A DNA stretch of 64,000 nucleotides, from assembly GCA_938010045.1 (NCBI GenBank), contig CALLFZ010000010.1, forward strand, positions 1 to 64,000. Reading direction: 5' to 3'. This document shows positions 18,019-31,200 of this stretch, one piece after another; within the stretch, counting starts at the first letter, position 1, and each line of letters opens with the position of its first letter. The notes under the pieces were generated by a model. That model saw only the letters and a list, made by a program, of their open reading frames with translations. It was not told the DNA's origin and made no database searches. This DNA comes from an uncultured bacterium (GTDB lineage: Bacteria; Verrucomicrobiota; Kiritimatiellia; PWTM01). A program made the position numbers and the translations under genes.

Positions 18019-19238
18019 ATCGCTGGGTCACCATCGGAGCGCTCGGCGCGGCGGCCGCGGCCGCCGCGCTGCGGCTGTGGCCCGCGCGACTCGATGGCCT
18101 CGGCCGCCCCGCCGAGGGCGACATCGCCACCGTCGCAGAGGAGCGGTTCGAGCTCTGGGTACGACTCGACGGCCGGGTCGCCGCGCGGCGCGTCGTGACC
18201 ATCGCCTCGCGGCTGCCGGGTGCAGCCACGATCGTCGAGCTGGCGCCGGACGGTTCGCGGGTGCGCGCGGGCGACCTCGTCGTGCGGTTCGACAGCTTCG
18301 CGGTCGAAGCCGATCTCGCGCGCGCAGAGCGCGAGCGCGCGGCCGCCGCCCACGAGCTGCAACTGCTGGATCGTGTGACCCTGCCGACCGAGCTGCGCGA
18401 GGCGGAACTGGAGGTGGAACGACTGCGCAAAGAGCTCGCCGACGCCATCCGCAGTCGCGATGACACCGCCGAGCTCGCGCGCGAGCAGCTCGCCTCGGCC
18501 GGGGAGATCGAGCGGGAAGAACGTCGCGTCGAGTCGTTGCGCGCGCAACTGGCACACGCGGAATGGAAATTGGCGCTCACGCGCGAGTACGCGCATCCGC
18601 TACGGCTGGAGGAGGCGCGGGAGCGGCTGCGCGCGCGCGAAGCCGAACGCGACCGCCTGCGCGACCAGCTCGTGCACTGCGTCGTCACCGCGCCGTGCGA
18701 CGGCGAGGTCGTTCATCTGCCGGTCTCCGTCGGCGCGGAGCTTCGGACCGTGCGCGTGGGCGACACGGTCTATCGAAACCAGGAATTTCTGTGCATTCCG
18801 GACCCGGCCGAGTGGGTCGTACGGTGCGAGGTCGCCGAACCGGACCTGCCCCGCGTGCAACCGGGCCGTCCCGTGCGCGTGACGCTGGCGGCCTGGCCCG
18901 ACCTCGTGCTCGCGGGCGAGGTGGAGTCGGTCTCCGCGATGGCGCAGATCTCCGCCGGCGGGGTCGAACAGCGCCGCTTCCCGGTGACCATCCGACTCGC
19001 GGAACGCCGACCAGAATTGCGCCACGGTTTGACCGCCCGAGTCGCAGTGCTCGCGGATCTGCGTGAGCGCGCGTTGGTGATCCCGAGGGCCGCCGTGCGA
19101 TGGGATCGCGACCGCCCCTACTGCCGGCTAGCCTCGGCTGAGGGAGTACGACGGCAACCGATTGTGCTCGGCCCGGTGGACGAGCGCCGGGCGGTGGTGC
19201 TCGAGGGCCTGGCGGCCGGGGATCGCGTTCTGTGGTGA
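18015..19238 (+). CDS. HlyD/MacA-type periplasmic adaptor
   Basis: 407 residues with an N-terminal membrane anchor (VTIGALGAAAAAAALRLW). The membrane-fusion pattern follows: a first lipoyl half (RLPGAATIVELAPDGSRVRA), a long alpha-hairpin rich in Glu/Arg (~residues 105-215), a second lipoyl half (VTAPCDGEVVHLPVSVGAEL), then beta-barrel and membrane-proximal domains (LPRVQPGRPVRVTL; RAAVRWD). It links the inner-membrane ABC unit to the TolC-like duct. It overlaps the upstream gene (ATGA) and the downstream ATPase (GTGA). Confidence 0.85.
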   Translation: MNRWVTIGALGAAAAAAALRLWPARLDGLGRPAEGDIATVAEERFELWVRLDGRVAARRVVTIASRLPGAATIVELAPDGSRVRAGDLVVRFDSFAVEADLARAERERAAAAHELQLLDRVTLPTELREAELEVERLRKELADAIRSRDDTAELAREQLASAGEIEREERRVESLRAQLAHAEWKLALTREYAHPLRLEEARERLRAREAERDRLRDQLVHCVVTAPCDGEVVHLPVSVGAELRTVRVGDTVYRNQEFLCIPDPAEWVVRCEVAEPDLPRVQPGRPVRVTLAAWPDLVLAGEVESVSAMAQISAGGVEQRRFPVTIRLAERRPELRHGLTARVAVLADLRERALVIPRAAVRWDRDRPYCRLASAEGVRRQPIVLGPVDERRAVVLEGLAAGDRVLW

Positions 19239-19917
19239 CTGGCAGCGTGCTGACCTTCGCGGGCGTCGCGAAGTCCTTCGAAACGGGTGGACGGCGGGTG
19301 GCCGTCGTGCGCGATCTCTCGTTCGAAGCGGGACCCGGCGAAATGATCGCGATCGCAGGCCCCTCCGGCTCGGGCAAGACAACGTTGTTGCACCTCGCGG
19401 CGCTGCTCGACACGCCCGACCGCGGTCGTATCGTGATTGAAGGTCGCGCCGCGGAACGTCTGACCGACCGAGAGCGCGCGCGTCTGCGGGCCGCTCGCAT
19501 CGGGATGATCTTTCAGCGGTTTTACCTGCTGCCGAACCGTTCGGCGCTCGAGAACGTCGCGTTTCGATTCCGCTACGCGGCGGTGCCGGCGTCCACTGCA
19601 CGCCAACGCGCGGCGGCCATGCTGGAGCGGCTCGGCCTCGAACATGTCGCCCGCACGCCCGCGCGGCTGCTGTCCGGCGGCGAAATGCAGCGCGTCGCGA
19701 TCGCGCGCGCACTGGTGATGCCGCCCGCCCTGTTGCTTGCAGACGAGCCGACCGGCAACCTCGATCCCGAAGCCGCGGCGCAGGTGATGTCACTGCTCGA
19801 AAACGCGCGCCGCGACGGCGTGACCATATTGCTGGCGACCCACAACCCGGCGTGGCTGCCGCGCTGCGACCGGATCGTGCGCCTGCCCGAACCGACCACG
19901 GCCGGCGAGGACCGCCC

Positions 19918-19921
<4 letters not shown>
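19235..19921 (+). CDS. MacB/LolD-type ABC transporter ATPase
   Basis: About 228 residues from GTG 19235 (GTGA overlap with the adaptor; another GTG lies one codon earlier). All nucleotide-binding motifs are intact: Walker A GPSGSGKTTLLH, Q-loop region GMIFQRFYLLPN, signature LLSGGEMQRVAIARAL, Walker B LLLADEPTGNLD and the H-loop LLATHN. The TGNLDPE run is typical of the MacB/LolD/FtsE group. It powers the FtsX-like permease encoded next. Confidence 0.92.
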
Positions 19922-22226
<2,305 letters not shown>

Positions 22227-22306
22227 GTCTGCCCCATCGTCTCCGCTTCCAGCCACGCGACGCCGCCACCGCCAGCGGGTGACGCGGTTCCGCGGTGCGA
22301 GGCGAC

Positions 22307-23146
22307 ATGGTACGACGAGGCGGTTTTCTGATCTGGATGGTGCTGCTGGCGACGCTGCTGGCGATCGCCAACCTCCCGCTGCCCGCCGCCCGCGCCGTGA
22401 AGGCCGGGGTGCGGGAGTTCCTCGCTCCGCTGCACGCCCTCATCGCCCGCACCTCGATGCACGTGCGCGAGGCCGCCAGCGCGATCCGCGGGATCGGCGG
22501 GTTGGCCGCGGAAAACCGCGCGCTGCAAGAGGAAATGCTCCGGCTGCGCCTCGACATGCAATCGCTGCAGGCCGCCGCGGCCGAGAACGCCGAATTGCGC
22601 GAGCTCGCCGGATTCCGCCAGCGCGCCGGCCAGCGAACCGTCGCGGCCGAGGTGATCGCCCGCGAAAGCAGCGGCTGGTGGCAGTCGTTGCGCCTCGATC
22701 GCGGCCGGCTCGATGGACTCCGCGCCGACCTGCCCGTCGTCACGCCCGACGGTATCGTCGGCCGAATCACAGACGTCACTGATCACACGGCGGACGTGCT
22801 GCTGATCAGCGACCCGAGCTGCCGCGTCTCGGTGCGCATCCCGCGCACAGGATCGCACGGCGTCCTGCGCGGTGTGGGCATGCGGTGGGACGGCCAGATC
22901 GTCTGCCGCGTCGATTTCCTGCATCCCCGACATGCCGTGCGACCGGGCGACGAGGTCGTGACGTCGGGACTCGGCGGTGTCTTCCCGCCGAACCTGCCCG
23001 TCGGCACCGTTCTCTCCGCCCAGATGGACGCCGCGGGGCTGTACCGGCGGGCGGATGTGCTGCCCCGCGCCGATCTCGGCCGGTTGCGGCGCGCGTTCGT
23101 GCTCACCGATGAACCGCTGCCACCGCGCAGGAGCTCGAGGCGATGA
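22307..23146 (+). CDS. mreC: Rod-shape-determining protein MreC
   Basis: 279 residues from ATG 22307 (an in-frame GTG at 22295 is an alternative). It has an N-terminal membrane helix (FLIWMVLLATLLAIANLPLP), then a coiled coil (AENRALQEEMLRLRLDM) and the double beta-barrel periplasmic domain. That domain has typical MreC phrases: VIARESSGWWQSLRLDRG, TPDGIVGRITDVTDHTADVL, LISDPSCRVSVRI and GDEVVTSGLGGVFPPNLPVG. It bridges MreB to the periplasmic synthases. It overlaps mreD by four bases. Confidence 0.93.
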   Translation: MVRRGGFLIWMVLLATLLAIANLPLPAARAVKAGVREFLAPLHALIARTSMHVREAASAIRGIGGLAAENRALQEEMLRLRLDMQSLQAAAAENAELRELAGFRQRAGQRTVAAEVIARESSGWWQSLRLDRGRLDGLRADLPVVTPDGIVGRITDVTDHTADVLLISDPSCRVSVRIPRTGSHGVLRGVGMRWDGQIVCRVDFLHPRHAVRPGDEVVTSGLGGVFPPNLPVGTVLSAQMDAAGLYRRADVLPRADLGRLRRAFVLTDEPLPPRRSSRR

Positions 23147-23646
23147 ACGCGATCTGCGCCCTGCTGCTGATGTTCGCCGGCGGCATGCTCCAGGCGGTGC
23201 TGCCCGCGCCGGCGGTCGCGGGTCAGACGCCGATCCCCATCCTCGCGGCGCTGGTCGTCCACCACGCGCTGACGCGTTCCCGGGCCTTCGCGCTGTGGGT
23301 CGCGGTCGCGGCGGGGGTGGTGTGCGACTCGCTCGGCCGCGTCCCGCTGGGCGTCTCCTCCGCGGCCTTCGCGGTCGTCGCGCTGCTGGTGGGCCGCTAC
23401 CGCGAAGAGGTCTTCGAATCGCGCGTCGCCACCCACGCGGCCCTCGGCGCCATCGCGATCCCCGCCGCCACGCTGCTAACTGCGCTCCTGTTGGCCGCGA
23501 TGCGAGAACTGTCGGTCGGCCTGCCCCGGGTGCTGCTGAAGGTCGCGGGCGCCGCAGTGCTCGGCGCGCTGGTCACTCCAATGGTCGCGGACGCGGCCGC
23601 GCGGTTCGAACGGCTGATCGGCGCAACGCCGGAGGTTCGCCGATGA
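23143..23646 (+). CDS. mreD: Rod-shape-determining protein MreD-like
   Basis: A 167-residue, highly hydrophobic protein with about five membrane segments, located between mreC and mrdA with ATGA overlaps at both ends. Sequence similarity to MreD is weak, as usual for this family, but the motif VAAGVVCDSLGRVPLGVSSAAF corresponds to the conserved GLLxDxxxGxPLG region. It would be the membrane partner of MreC in the elongasome. The assignment depends mostly on position, length and topology. Confidence 0.85.
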   Translation: MNAICALLLMFAGGMLQAVLPAPAVAGQTPIPILAALVVHHALTRSRAFALWVAVAAGVVCDSLGRVPLGVSSAAFAVVALLVGRYREEVFESRVATHAALGAIAIPAATLLTALLLAAMRELSVGLPRVLLKVAGAAVLGALVTPMVADAAARFERLIGATPEVRR

Positions 23647-25475
23647 ACCGTCCGCGCCGCCCTCTGGATTGGGAACGGGCGCGATTGCGCGCGTTGCTCG
23701 CGATCGCGCTGCTCGCGTTCAGCGTGCTGGAGATCGCGTTGTGGCGCCTTCAGGTGAGCCGCGGCTCCGACTACCGGCGCGACCTCGCCCGCCAAAGCGT
23801 GCGGCGCGTGCGCGTGCCCGGCCCCCGGGGCTGCATCTACGACCGCCACGGCCGCATCCTCGCCGACAACCGGCCCGCCTATGTTCTGGCGCTCTATCTC
23901 GAGGAGATCCGCCCGCGGCGCCGGGGCGAACCCCTGATTCCGCGAATCGTTGCGACGCTCGAGGACATTGCGGCGGTGATCGGTCTGCCGCCGCAGGTGA
24001 CCACCAACGACCTGCGCGCGCACATCCAGCGCCGCCTGCCGCTCCCCCTCGTCGCCTGGCGCGATCTTCCCGAGGCCGCCGTCGCACGGTGGGCCGAAAT
24101 GGGCAGTCGCATCGCCGGCGCCGACCTCGGCGCCGAACCGGTCCGCATCTATCCCGCAGGCCGCACTGCCTGCCACGTCCTCGGGTACGTTGGCCGCGCC
24201 GACCTGACCGCGATCGAGGAGGAACCCTATCACTACCACCTCTCCGAAATGGCCGGCGCCGCCGGGATTGAAAAGGTGTACGACAACGTACTGCGCGGCC
24301 GCGCGGGCGTGCGGCTCGTGCGGGTCGACGCCGCGGGCTACCGCTATCAAGACCTCGGCGGCACCGAGCCAGCCGGCGGCGCAGATGTACGGCTGACGCT
24401 GGACCTCGAGCTTCAGAAGGCCGCCGAAGCCGCGCTCGGAGATCGCGCCGGCGCCATCGTGGCGATCGATCCCGACGACGGCTCGATCCTCGCCCTTGCC
24501 AGCCGGCCCGACTACGACCCCGGCCGCTTTGTGCCGTCCATCTCGGCCACCGACTGGGCGCAGCTGCTGCACGACCCCACGCGCCCCCTATTCAACCGCG
24601 CCGTCGCCGGCGCCTATGCGCCCGGCAGCACCTTCAAACCGATCGTCGCGATCGCAGCGCTTCAGCAGGGGCGAGCATCCCCCTCCACCGTCCACTCCTG
24701 CCCCGGGTACCTCGCCATCGGTCAGGCGCGCTTCCGCTGCTGGGACACGCTCGGCCACGGCCCATTGGATCTCTCGCGCGCGATCCGCTACTCGTGCAAC
24801 GTGTACTTCTTCCACACCGGACTGGCGGCCGGCCCCGACGCGATCGCCGCCGTCGCGCGGGCTGCGGGCCTCGGACGACCCACCGGCGTGGACCTCGATC
24901 AGGAGGCCGCCGGATTGGTCCCCGACCCCGCCTGGAAGCGGCGAGCCTGGCGGGACGCGTGGCGCGACGGCGACACCTGCAATCTCTCGATCGGGCAGGG
25001 CCCCATCACCGCCACGCCCCTCCAGATGGCCGTCGTCGCCGCCGCGATCGCCAACGGCGGTCGCCGAGTCACCCCTCACCTGCTGCTCGCGACGCGGCCT
25101 GCCGGCGCGGACGACTTTCAGCCCGCCCGCTGGCCAGCCCCCGAACCGCTCGGCTGGCCCCGCGCCGCCCTCGATGTCGTCGCGCGCGGCATGCGCGACG
25201 TTGTGATGGCCGAGGACGGCACCGGACGCCGCATGCGCGTGGCCGGCTTTGAACTGGCCGGCAAGACCGGCACCGCCGAGTACGGCCCCAAACGCGAAGG
25301 CCGAAAGCGAGGCTGGATGATCGCGTTCGGCCCGCTGCCGCGGCCGCGCCTCGCGGTCGCGATGATCGCGGAAGATGCGGTCAGCGGCGGTACCACCGTC
25401 GCGCCGCGCCTTCAGCAGTTCTTTGCGGCCGCGCTCGGGGGCGGCGGACCGTCCACGGAGGAGGCGCGCCGATGA
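23643..25475 (+). CDS. mrdA: Penicillin-binding protein 2 (elongasome transpeptidase)
   Basis: 610 residues from ATG 23643, overlapping mreD (ATGA). A single N-terminal anchor (LLAIALLAFSVLEIALWRLQV) is followed by the class B PBP dimerisation domain (GPRGCIYDRHGRILADNRPA) and the transpeptidase domain. The active-site triad is intact: SxxK in GAYAPGSTFKP (S329/K332), SxN in RYSCNVYF and KTG in LAGKTGTAEYG. It crosslinks new peptidoglycan during elongation, working with RodA, which is encoded immediately downstream with another four-base overlap. It is the expected target of mecillinam-type beta-lactams. Confidence 0.96.
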   Translation: MNRPRRPLDWERARLRALLAIALLAFSVLEIALWRLQVSRGSDYRRDLARQSVRRVRVPGPRGCIYDRHGRILADNRPAYVLALYLEEIRPRRRGEPLIPRIVATLEDIAAVIGLPPQVTTNDLRAHIQRRLPLPLVAWRDLPEAAVARWAEMGSRIAGADLGAEPVRIYPAGRTACHVLGYVGRADLTAIEEEPYHYHLSEMAGAAGIEKVYDNVLRGRAGVRLVRVDAAGYRYQDLGGTEPAGGADVRLTLDLELQKAAEAALGDRAGAIVAIDPDDGSILALASRPDYDPGRFVPSISATDWAQLLHDPTRPLFNRAVAGAYAPGSTFKPIVAIAALQQGRASPSTVHSCPGYLAIGQARFRCWDTLGHGPLDLSRAIRYSCNVYFFHTGLAAGPDAIAAVARAAGLGRPTGVDLDQEAAGLVPDPAWKRRAWRDAWRDGDTCNLSIGQGPITATPLQMAVVAAAIANGGRRVTPHLLLATRPAGADDFQPARWPAPEPLGWPRAALDVVARGMRDVVMAEDGTGRRMRVAGFELAGKTGTAEYGPKREGRKRGWMIAFGPLPRPRLAVAMIAEDAVSGGTTVAPRLQQFFAAALGGGGPSTEEARR

Positions 25476-26590
25476 GAAGACCCGCCGTGCCGTCGGCTCT
25501 CCGGGCGTTACGCCGCTGCGACCGGCTGTTTGTCGTTGCAGCGCTCGGGCTGCTCGCGATGGGCGTGCTGTTCATTTACAGCGCCGGGCGGCAAAGTCCG
25601 ACGCTCGCGCTGCTCTGGCGCCGCCAGCTCGGGTGGGCGCTCGCCGCGATCGCAGCGTTCGTCGCCGTCGTCGCCACTGGTTACCGGCGGATCCTCGCCT
25701 CCGCGGCGGCCCTCTATGCGATCGCGGCCGCCGTGCTCGGCCTCACGCTCATCTTCGGCGTGAAGATCAACGGCGCGCGCTGCTGGCTCAACCTGTTCGG
25801 CGTGCAACTGCAACCGTCCGAGTTTGCGAAAGTCGCGACGATCCTGCTGGCCGCGCGCATGCTCGCGCGCCCCGACCTGCCGGCCGACCGCTGGTCCACA
25901 CTGCTGAAGGCCGCCGCGGTCGTCGGGCTGCCGTTCGGCTTGATTGTGCTTCAGCCGGATCTCGGCACCGCAATGGTGCTGTTGCCCGTCACCCTTGCGA
26001 TGCTCCTGGTCGCCGGCATGCGCGCCCGCCACCTGGCCGCCCTGACGGCCCTCGGGCTGTTGCTGTTGCCCCCCGCCTGGTTCGTCCTTGACGAATACCA
26101 GCGAGAACGCATCCGCGTCTTTCTCGACCCCTGGCGCGACCCCCTCGGCTCCGGCTGGAACAAAATTCAATCCGAACTGGCGATCGGCTCGGGCGGACTT
26201 TGGGGCAAAGGATGGCTCGCCGGTACCCAGAACACCCTCGGCTATCTCCCCCGCCCCGTGGCGCCGACGGATTTCATCTTCTCGGTCGTCGCGGAAGAAA
26301 CCGGCTTCGTCGGATCGTCGCTCTTGATCCTGCTGTTCGCGGTGCTCGTGGTCCGCGGTGTCGCGGCCGCCGTCGAAGCCCCCGACCGGGAGGGCATGCT
26401 GCTGGCGACCGGCCTCACGGCGCTGGTCTTCAGCCACGCGTTCGTGAACCTTGCGATGACAATCGGACTGCTGCCGATCACCGGCCTGCCGCTGCCCCTG
26501 GTCAGCTATGGCGGCTCGTTCCTGCTGGCGATCGGCATCTCGTTGGGATTGATCCAAAGCGTGCGGGCCCACCGCGCCGACCAGGAATGA
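25472..26590 (+). CDS. rodA: RodA (SEDS peptidoglycan glycosyltransferase)
   Basis: A 372-residue SEDS-family membrane protein with about ten helices. Family motifs are present: KINGARCWLNLFGVQLQPSE, then VLQPDLGTAMVLLPVT and GWNKIQSELAIGSGGLWGKG. The PTDFIFSVVAEETGFVGS and PLPLVSYGGSFLLAIG segments, which include the catalytic-loop aspartate and the C-terminal conserved serine/tyrosine region, are also intact. It polymerises glycan strands from lipid II. Its ATG overlaps the mrdA stop. Confidence 0.96.
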   Translation: MRRPAVPSALRALRRCDRLFVVAALGLLAMGVLFIYSAGRQSPTLALLWRRQLGWALAAIAAFVAVVATGYRRILASAAALYAIAAAVLGLTLIFGVKINGARCWLNLFGVQLQPSEFAKVATILLAARMLARPDLPADRWSTLLKAAAVVGLPFGLIVLQPDLGTAMVLLPVTLAMLLVAGMRARHLAALTALGLLLLPPAWFVLDEYQRERIRVFLDPWRDPLGSGWNKIQSELAIGSGGLWGKGWLAGTQNTLGYLPRPVAPTDFIFSVVAEETGFVGSSLLILLFAVLVVRGVAAAVEAPDREGMLLATGLTALVFSHAFVNLAMTIGLLPITGLPLPLVSYGGSFLLAIGISLGLIQSVRAHRADQE

Positions 26591-26603
26591 CACCGGAGGA
26601 ACT

Positions 26604-28202
26604 ATGATCCGAAAACTGATCCAAGCCATCTTCGGACGAAAGCCCGTGAAAAATCAGATCGTCATCAACGCCGAACGCCTCGAAACCCGCGTCGCGGTGC
26701 TGCAGGACGGCGAGCTCACCGACTTCTTCGTCGAGCGCCCCTCCGAGGACCGCATCGTCGGCAGCGTCTACAAAGGCCGCATCCAAAACCTCGAGGACAG
26801 CCTCCAGGCGGCGTTCATCGACATCGGGCTCAAGAAGAACGCCTTCATCCATTACTGGGACATGATCCCCGAGGACTCGATCCGGCTCGAGGCCGCCGAG
26901 GGTGGCGACAGCGACACCGCCCGCCAGCAGCGGCGCAACCGCCAGCTCGCCACCGAGATTCAACAGCGCTTCCCGATTGGCTCGGAGATCGTCGTGCAGG
27001 TCACAAAGGGACCGATCGGCACGAAGGGGCCGCGCGTCTCCGCGAACCTCAGCATCGCCGGACGCTACCTCGTGCTGCTGCCGGGCTCCTCGCTGAAGGG
27101 CGTTTCGCGACGGATCGAACAGCGCGAGGAACGCGACCGGCTCAAGAAGATCCTCGCGCGCCTGCCCGTCCCCGAGGGCGTGGGCGTTATTGTCCGCACC
27201 GCGGGGCTCGGCACCCGCCCGACCGCCTTCGCGCGCGATCTTCGCTCGCTGCTCGAAATCTGGCGGCAGATCGAGACCGGCATCCGCACGCAGCCGGCCC
27301 CCTGCCGGCTCTATCAAGAGCCCGACCTCATCGAACGGACGATCCGCGACGCGCTGACCGAAGACATTGACCGTATCGTGGTCGATTCCCGCGAGGAGTA
27401 TGAGCGCATCAAGTCCCTGATCGCGCGGATCTCGCGGCGCGCGCGCGGCACCCTCAAGCTGTACGAGGGCGAGGCCCCGATCTTCGACTACTACGACATC
27501 GAGCGCAAAATCGAGAATTCGCTGCGCCGCAAGGTCTGGCTGCCCAGCGGTGGTTACATCGTGATTGATGAGACCGAGGCGATGGTCGCGATCGACGTGA
27601 ACACCGGCCGGTTCAAGGGCGGCAAAAGCCAGGACGAATCCATCCTTCAGGTCAACCTCGAGGCGGCCGAGGAGATCGCGCGCCAGCTCCGCATGCGCAA
27701 CGTCGGCGGACTCGTCGTCATCGACTTCATCGACATGAAATCCCGCAAGGACCAGCAGCAGGTCTACCGCCGCATGCGCGAGTGCCTGCGCAACGACCGC
27801 GCCCGTACGAATGTGTTACCGATCTCACCGCTGGGCCTCATGGAAATGACGCGACAGCGCAGCGACGAAAGCATCCGCGACACGGCCTCGGTCAACTGCC
27901 CCTACTGCGGCGGGCGCGGCCGCGTGAAGTCCACGCTCACGATGAGCGTCGAGATTCAACGGCGGGCGGCCGGCGTCCTGCGGCGCCTTCGCCAGCAGGG
28001 TCGCACGGCCGAGCTGCGCATCCGGGTGAACCCCGCCGTGCTCGAACGGCTGCGCCGCGAAGACGAAGCCGCCTTGGTCGACCTCGAGGAGAAGTTGGGC
28101 GGGCGTCTCGGGTTCGTGGCCGACCCGTCGTTGCACGTCGAGGACTTCGTCATCCAGGATGCGGCCACCGGCGAGGAGATGTATACCACGCGCGAAAGCT
28201 GA
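26604..28202 (+). CDS. rng: Ribonuclease G/E family endoribonuclease
   Basis: 532 residues, with GGAGGAACT directly before the ATG and 13 bp after rodA. An N-terminal S1-like RNA-binding domain (GSVYKGRIQNLEDSLQAAFI, FIDIGLKKNAFIH) is followed by the 5'-sensor and DNase-I-like region. The catalytic metal-binding aspartates are in VAIDVNTGRF and VVIDFIDM. The zinc-link cysteines follow in NCPYCGGRGRVKS. There is no long RNase E scaffold tail, so it is RNase G-sized, though it may do the job of both. Co-location with rod-shape genes matches the classical mreBCD-rng arrangement of proteobacteria. Confidence 0.93.
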   Translation: MIRKLIQAIFGRKPVKNQIVINAERLETRVAVLQDGELTDFFVERPSEDRIVGSVYKGRIQNLEDSLQAAFIDIGLKKNAFIHYWDMIPEDSIRLEAAEGGDSDTARQQRRNRQLATEIQQRFPIGSEIVVQVTKGPIGTKGPRVSANLSIAGRYLVLLPGSSLKGVSRRIEQREERDRLKKILARLPVPEGVGVIVRTAGLGTRPTAFARDLRSLLEIWRQIETGIRTQPAPCRLYQEPDLIERTIRDALTEDIDRIVVDSREEYERIKSLIARISRRARGTLKLYEGEAPIFDYYDIERKIENSLRRKVWLPSGGYIVIDETEAMVAIDVNTGRFKGGKSQDESILQVNLEAAEEIARQLRMRNVGGLVVIDFIDMKSRKDQQQVYRRMRECLRNDRARTNVLPISPLGLMEMTRQRSDESIRDTASVNCPYCGGRGRVKSTLTMSVEIQRRAAGVLRRLRQQGRTAELRIRVNPAVLERLRREDEAALVDLEEKLGGRLGFVADPSLHVEDFVIQDAATGEEMYTTRES

Positions 28203-28243
28203 ACTGGTCAGGCGCGCGCGGCGCCTCTATGCTGGAGATGCAC

Positions 28244-31200
28244 ATGGACAGTCTTTCCTTGGATCAGTGGCTCGACCTCTACCGCCACATGGTCGCGGCC
28301 CGCCGAATGGAAGTGCGGGCCGCCGATCTGGCGCGACGGGGCGAGATCTCGTTTCACCTGGGCGGGGATGGCCACGAGGGCACCGCGGTGCTCGCACCGC
28401 GGCTGGGCCCACAGGACTGGTTGCACCCGCATTACCGCGACATCGCGCTGCTGCTCGCACGCGGCCTGCCGATCGCCGAGTTCATGCACGCGCTCTTCGG
28501 CACTTCACTCGCCTCGAACGGCGGCCGGGATATGCCGCCCTTTCACTGCGACCCTGCGCTCCACGTGCTGCCCATGCCGACCTTCGTCGGCAATAATGCG
28601 CTGCCAGCCGTCGGCGTCGCGGCGCAGGTCGCGGATCAGCCCGACCGGCCCATCGTGTACTGCGGCATCGGCGACGGCGGCTCGCAGCAGGGTGAGGTGC
28701 TCGAGGCCATCGCCGAGGCCGTACGCCGCTGCCTGCCCGTGCTGTTCATGGTCGAAGACAACACCTACGCGCTCTCGACACCCACGCGCGGTGCCACCTG
28801 GTACGACCGACCCGACGGCGCCGCCGCCGAATTCTACGGCCTCCCCATCGTCCGCGCCGACGCGCGCGACCCGGTCGCCTTCGAGGCCGCGCTACGCCCA
28901 ATCGTCGCGGCGATGCGGGACGATCGCCGTCCGAGGCTGGTCGTCGCCCGTTGCGAGCGACTCGTCAGCCACTCGAACTCCGACGATCAAACCATCTACC
29001 GCTCGGCCCAGGAATTGGACGCGGTCCGTGCTGCAGGCGACCCGATTGCTCGTCTTCGCCAGTGGCTGCTCACCGCCGGCGTCGCGACGGAGCGCCTGAC
29101 CGCCATCGAGGAATCCGTGGACCGCGAGATCGAGACGGCCACGGCGGAGGCCCGCTCGGCGCCGCCGCCCGTCCATGCTCCGGCCCGCTGGCCGCGCCCC
29201 GAGAGCCCGCCGCTGGAGACCCGCCCCGAGGGTCCGCCGGAGCGCTCGATGCTCGAAGCGCTCCGCGACACGCTGGCCGAGCTGCTCGCCTCCCACCCTG
29301 ACGTCACCCTGTACGGACAGGACATCGAAGACCCGAAGGGCGACGTCTTCGGCATCACGCGCGGCCTCTCCACCCGTTTTCCCGGCCGCGTGCGAAACTC
29401 GCCGCTGGCCGAAAGCACAATCGTCGGCACCGCGGTGGGCCGCGCGCTGGCCGGCGGTCGGCCGATCGTGTTCCTCCAGTTCGCGGACTTCTTCCCGGCC
29501 GCCTACAACCAGCTCGTCGCGGAGCTCGCCGCGATCGAGTGGCGCACCGCCGGCCGCTACCGGGTGCCGGTGATCGTGCTGGCCGTCGCCGGTGGCTACC
29601 GCGCCGGCCTCGGGCCATATCACGCGCAGAGTCCCGAAGCGGCCCTGGCCGCCATGCCCGGCTTGGACGTCCTGATGCCATCCACGGCCGCCGATGCCGC
29701 CGGCCTGCTGCGCGCGGCGTTCGATGCGGCGCGGCCCACTGTGCTGCTGTATCCGAAGGCCCTGCTGAATGACCGCCAACGCGGCATGCCCGCCAGCCAC
29801 CAACCCTACGTGCCGATCGGCCGCGCCCGCCGCATCCGCCGCGGCGACGATCTCACCCTCGTCGGATGGGGCAACACCGTGCCCCTGTGCGAAGAGGCGG
29901 CCGCCGTTCTCGCCGGCTCGGGCGTCCACTGTGATGTGCTCGACCTGCGCTCCCTTGTGCCGTGGGACCGAGACGCCGTCCTGGACAGCGTCCGCCGGAC
30001 CGGTCGGCTCGTCGTCGTACACGAAGCTCCGCCCGTCTGCGGCCTCGGCGCCGACATCCTCGCGATCGTCGCCGAACAAATCGGCGCGCCGGTCACCATG
30101 GCTCGCATCACCGGTCCCGACTCTCTGCCCCCCTTCCACGAGGGACTCCATCGCGCGGTCCTCCCATCGGTGCGGCGGATCCTCGAAACGGCCGCTCCCA
30201 TGCTCGGCCTCGATCTGACCTGGGAGCGCATCGAAACCGATGCGCCCGGCCGGTTCACCGTCCGCGCCGCCGGCTCAAGCCCGTCCGACGAAAACATCCG
30301 CATCGTCCGGCTACATGTTCGCCCTGGCGACCGCGTCGAGCCCGGCCGCCGGCTGGCCTCAGTCGAGGCCGACAAAGCTCCTCACGAAATCGCCGCGCCG
30401 GTCGCGGGTGTGGTCGACGAGGTGCTCGCCGCCGAGGGCGACATTGTTCGTGCCGGGCGCCCCCTGATCCGGCTCCGCGAGGTCCCCGCCGCCGGCGGTT
30501 CCGCCAGCGCCACGGCCGCGGAGATCCCCCGACTCCATCTGCGCTCCGCAGCCGCTCCGGTTCGTCAGGCCGGCCGCTTGGCGTACGGCGAATCGCCAGT
30601 CATCCTCGCCGCGGTCTGCCACGCAAACGGGTCGCGCGAGATCACCAATGAGGACCTCGTCGCCCGCCTGCCCGGCTGGAGCTCGGCCGACATCGTCCAG
30701 CGCACCGGCATCGCCCGCCGCTACTGGATCGGCCCCGGCGAGAACGTGCTCACACTGGCTGTCGCCGCCTGCCGCAAACTCTTCGCGCAGCTTCGCATCA
30801 GCCTTGCTGATGTCGATGCGATCATCTGCAGCACCGGTACCCCACTCTCCACGACCCCGTCGCTCGCCTGCCGCATCCTCCGGGAATTGAGCGCGCCAGG
30901 TACCACCGCCGAAATCCAGGCCCACGATATCAATGCCGCCTGCACTGGCTACTTGTACGCACTCCAACAGGTCTGGGACCTTTTGCAGATCCGGCCCGAG
31001 GCCAAGGTGCTGCTCGTGACCTCAGAAACCTTATCGCCCATGCTCGATCCGTCCGACCCGAACACCCTGTTTCTCTTCGGCGATGCGGCCACAGCCTCGC
31101 TCGTATCGCGGTCGCCCTTCCCCGGCCAGATGAACCTGCGCATCCACCGGCCCGTTCTCTCCGCGATGGGCGAAGACGAGCACGTGCTGTACGTCCCCGC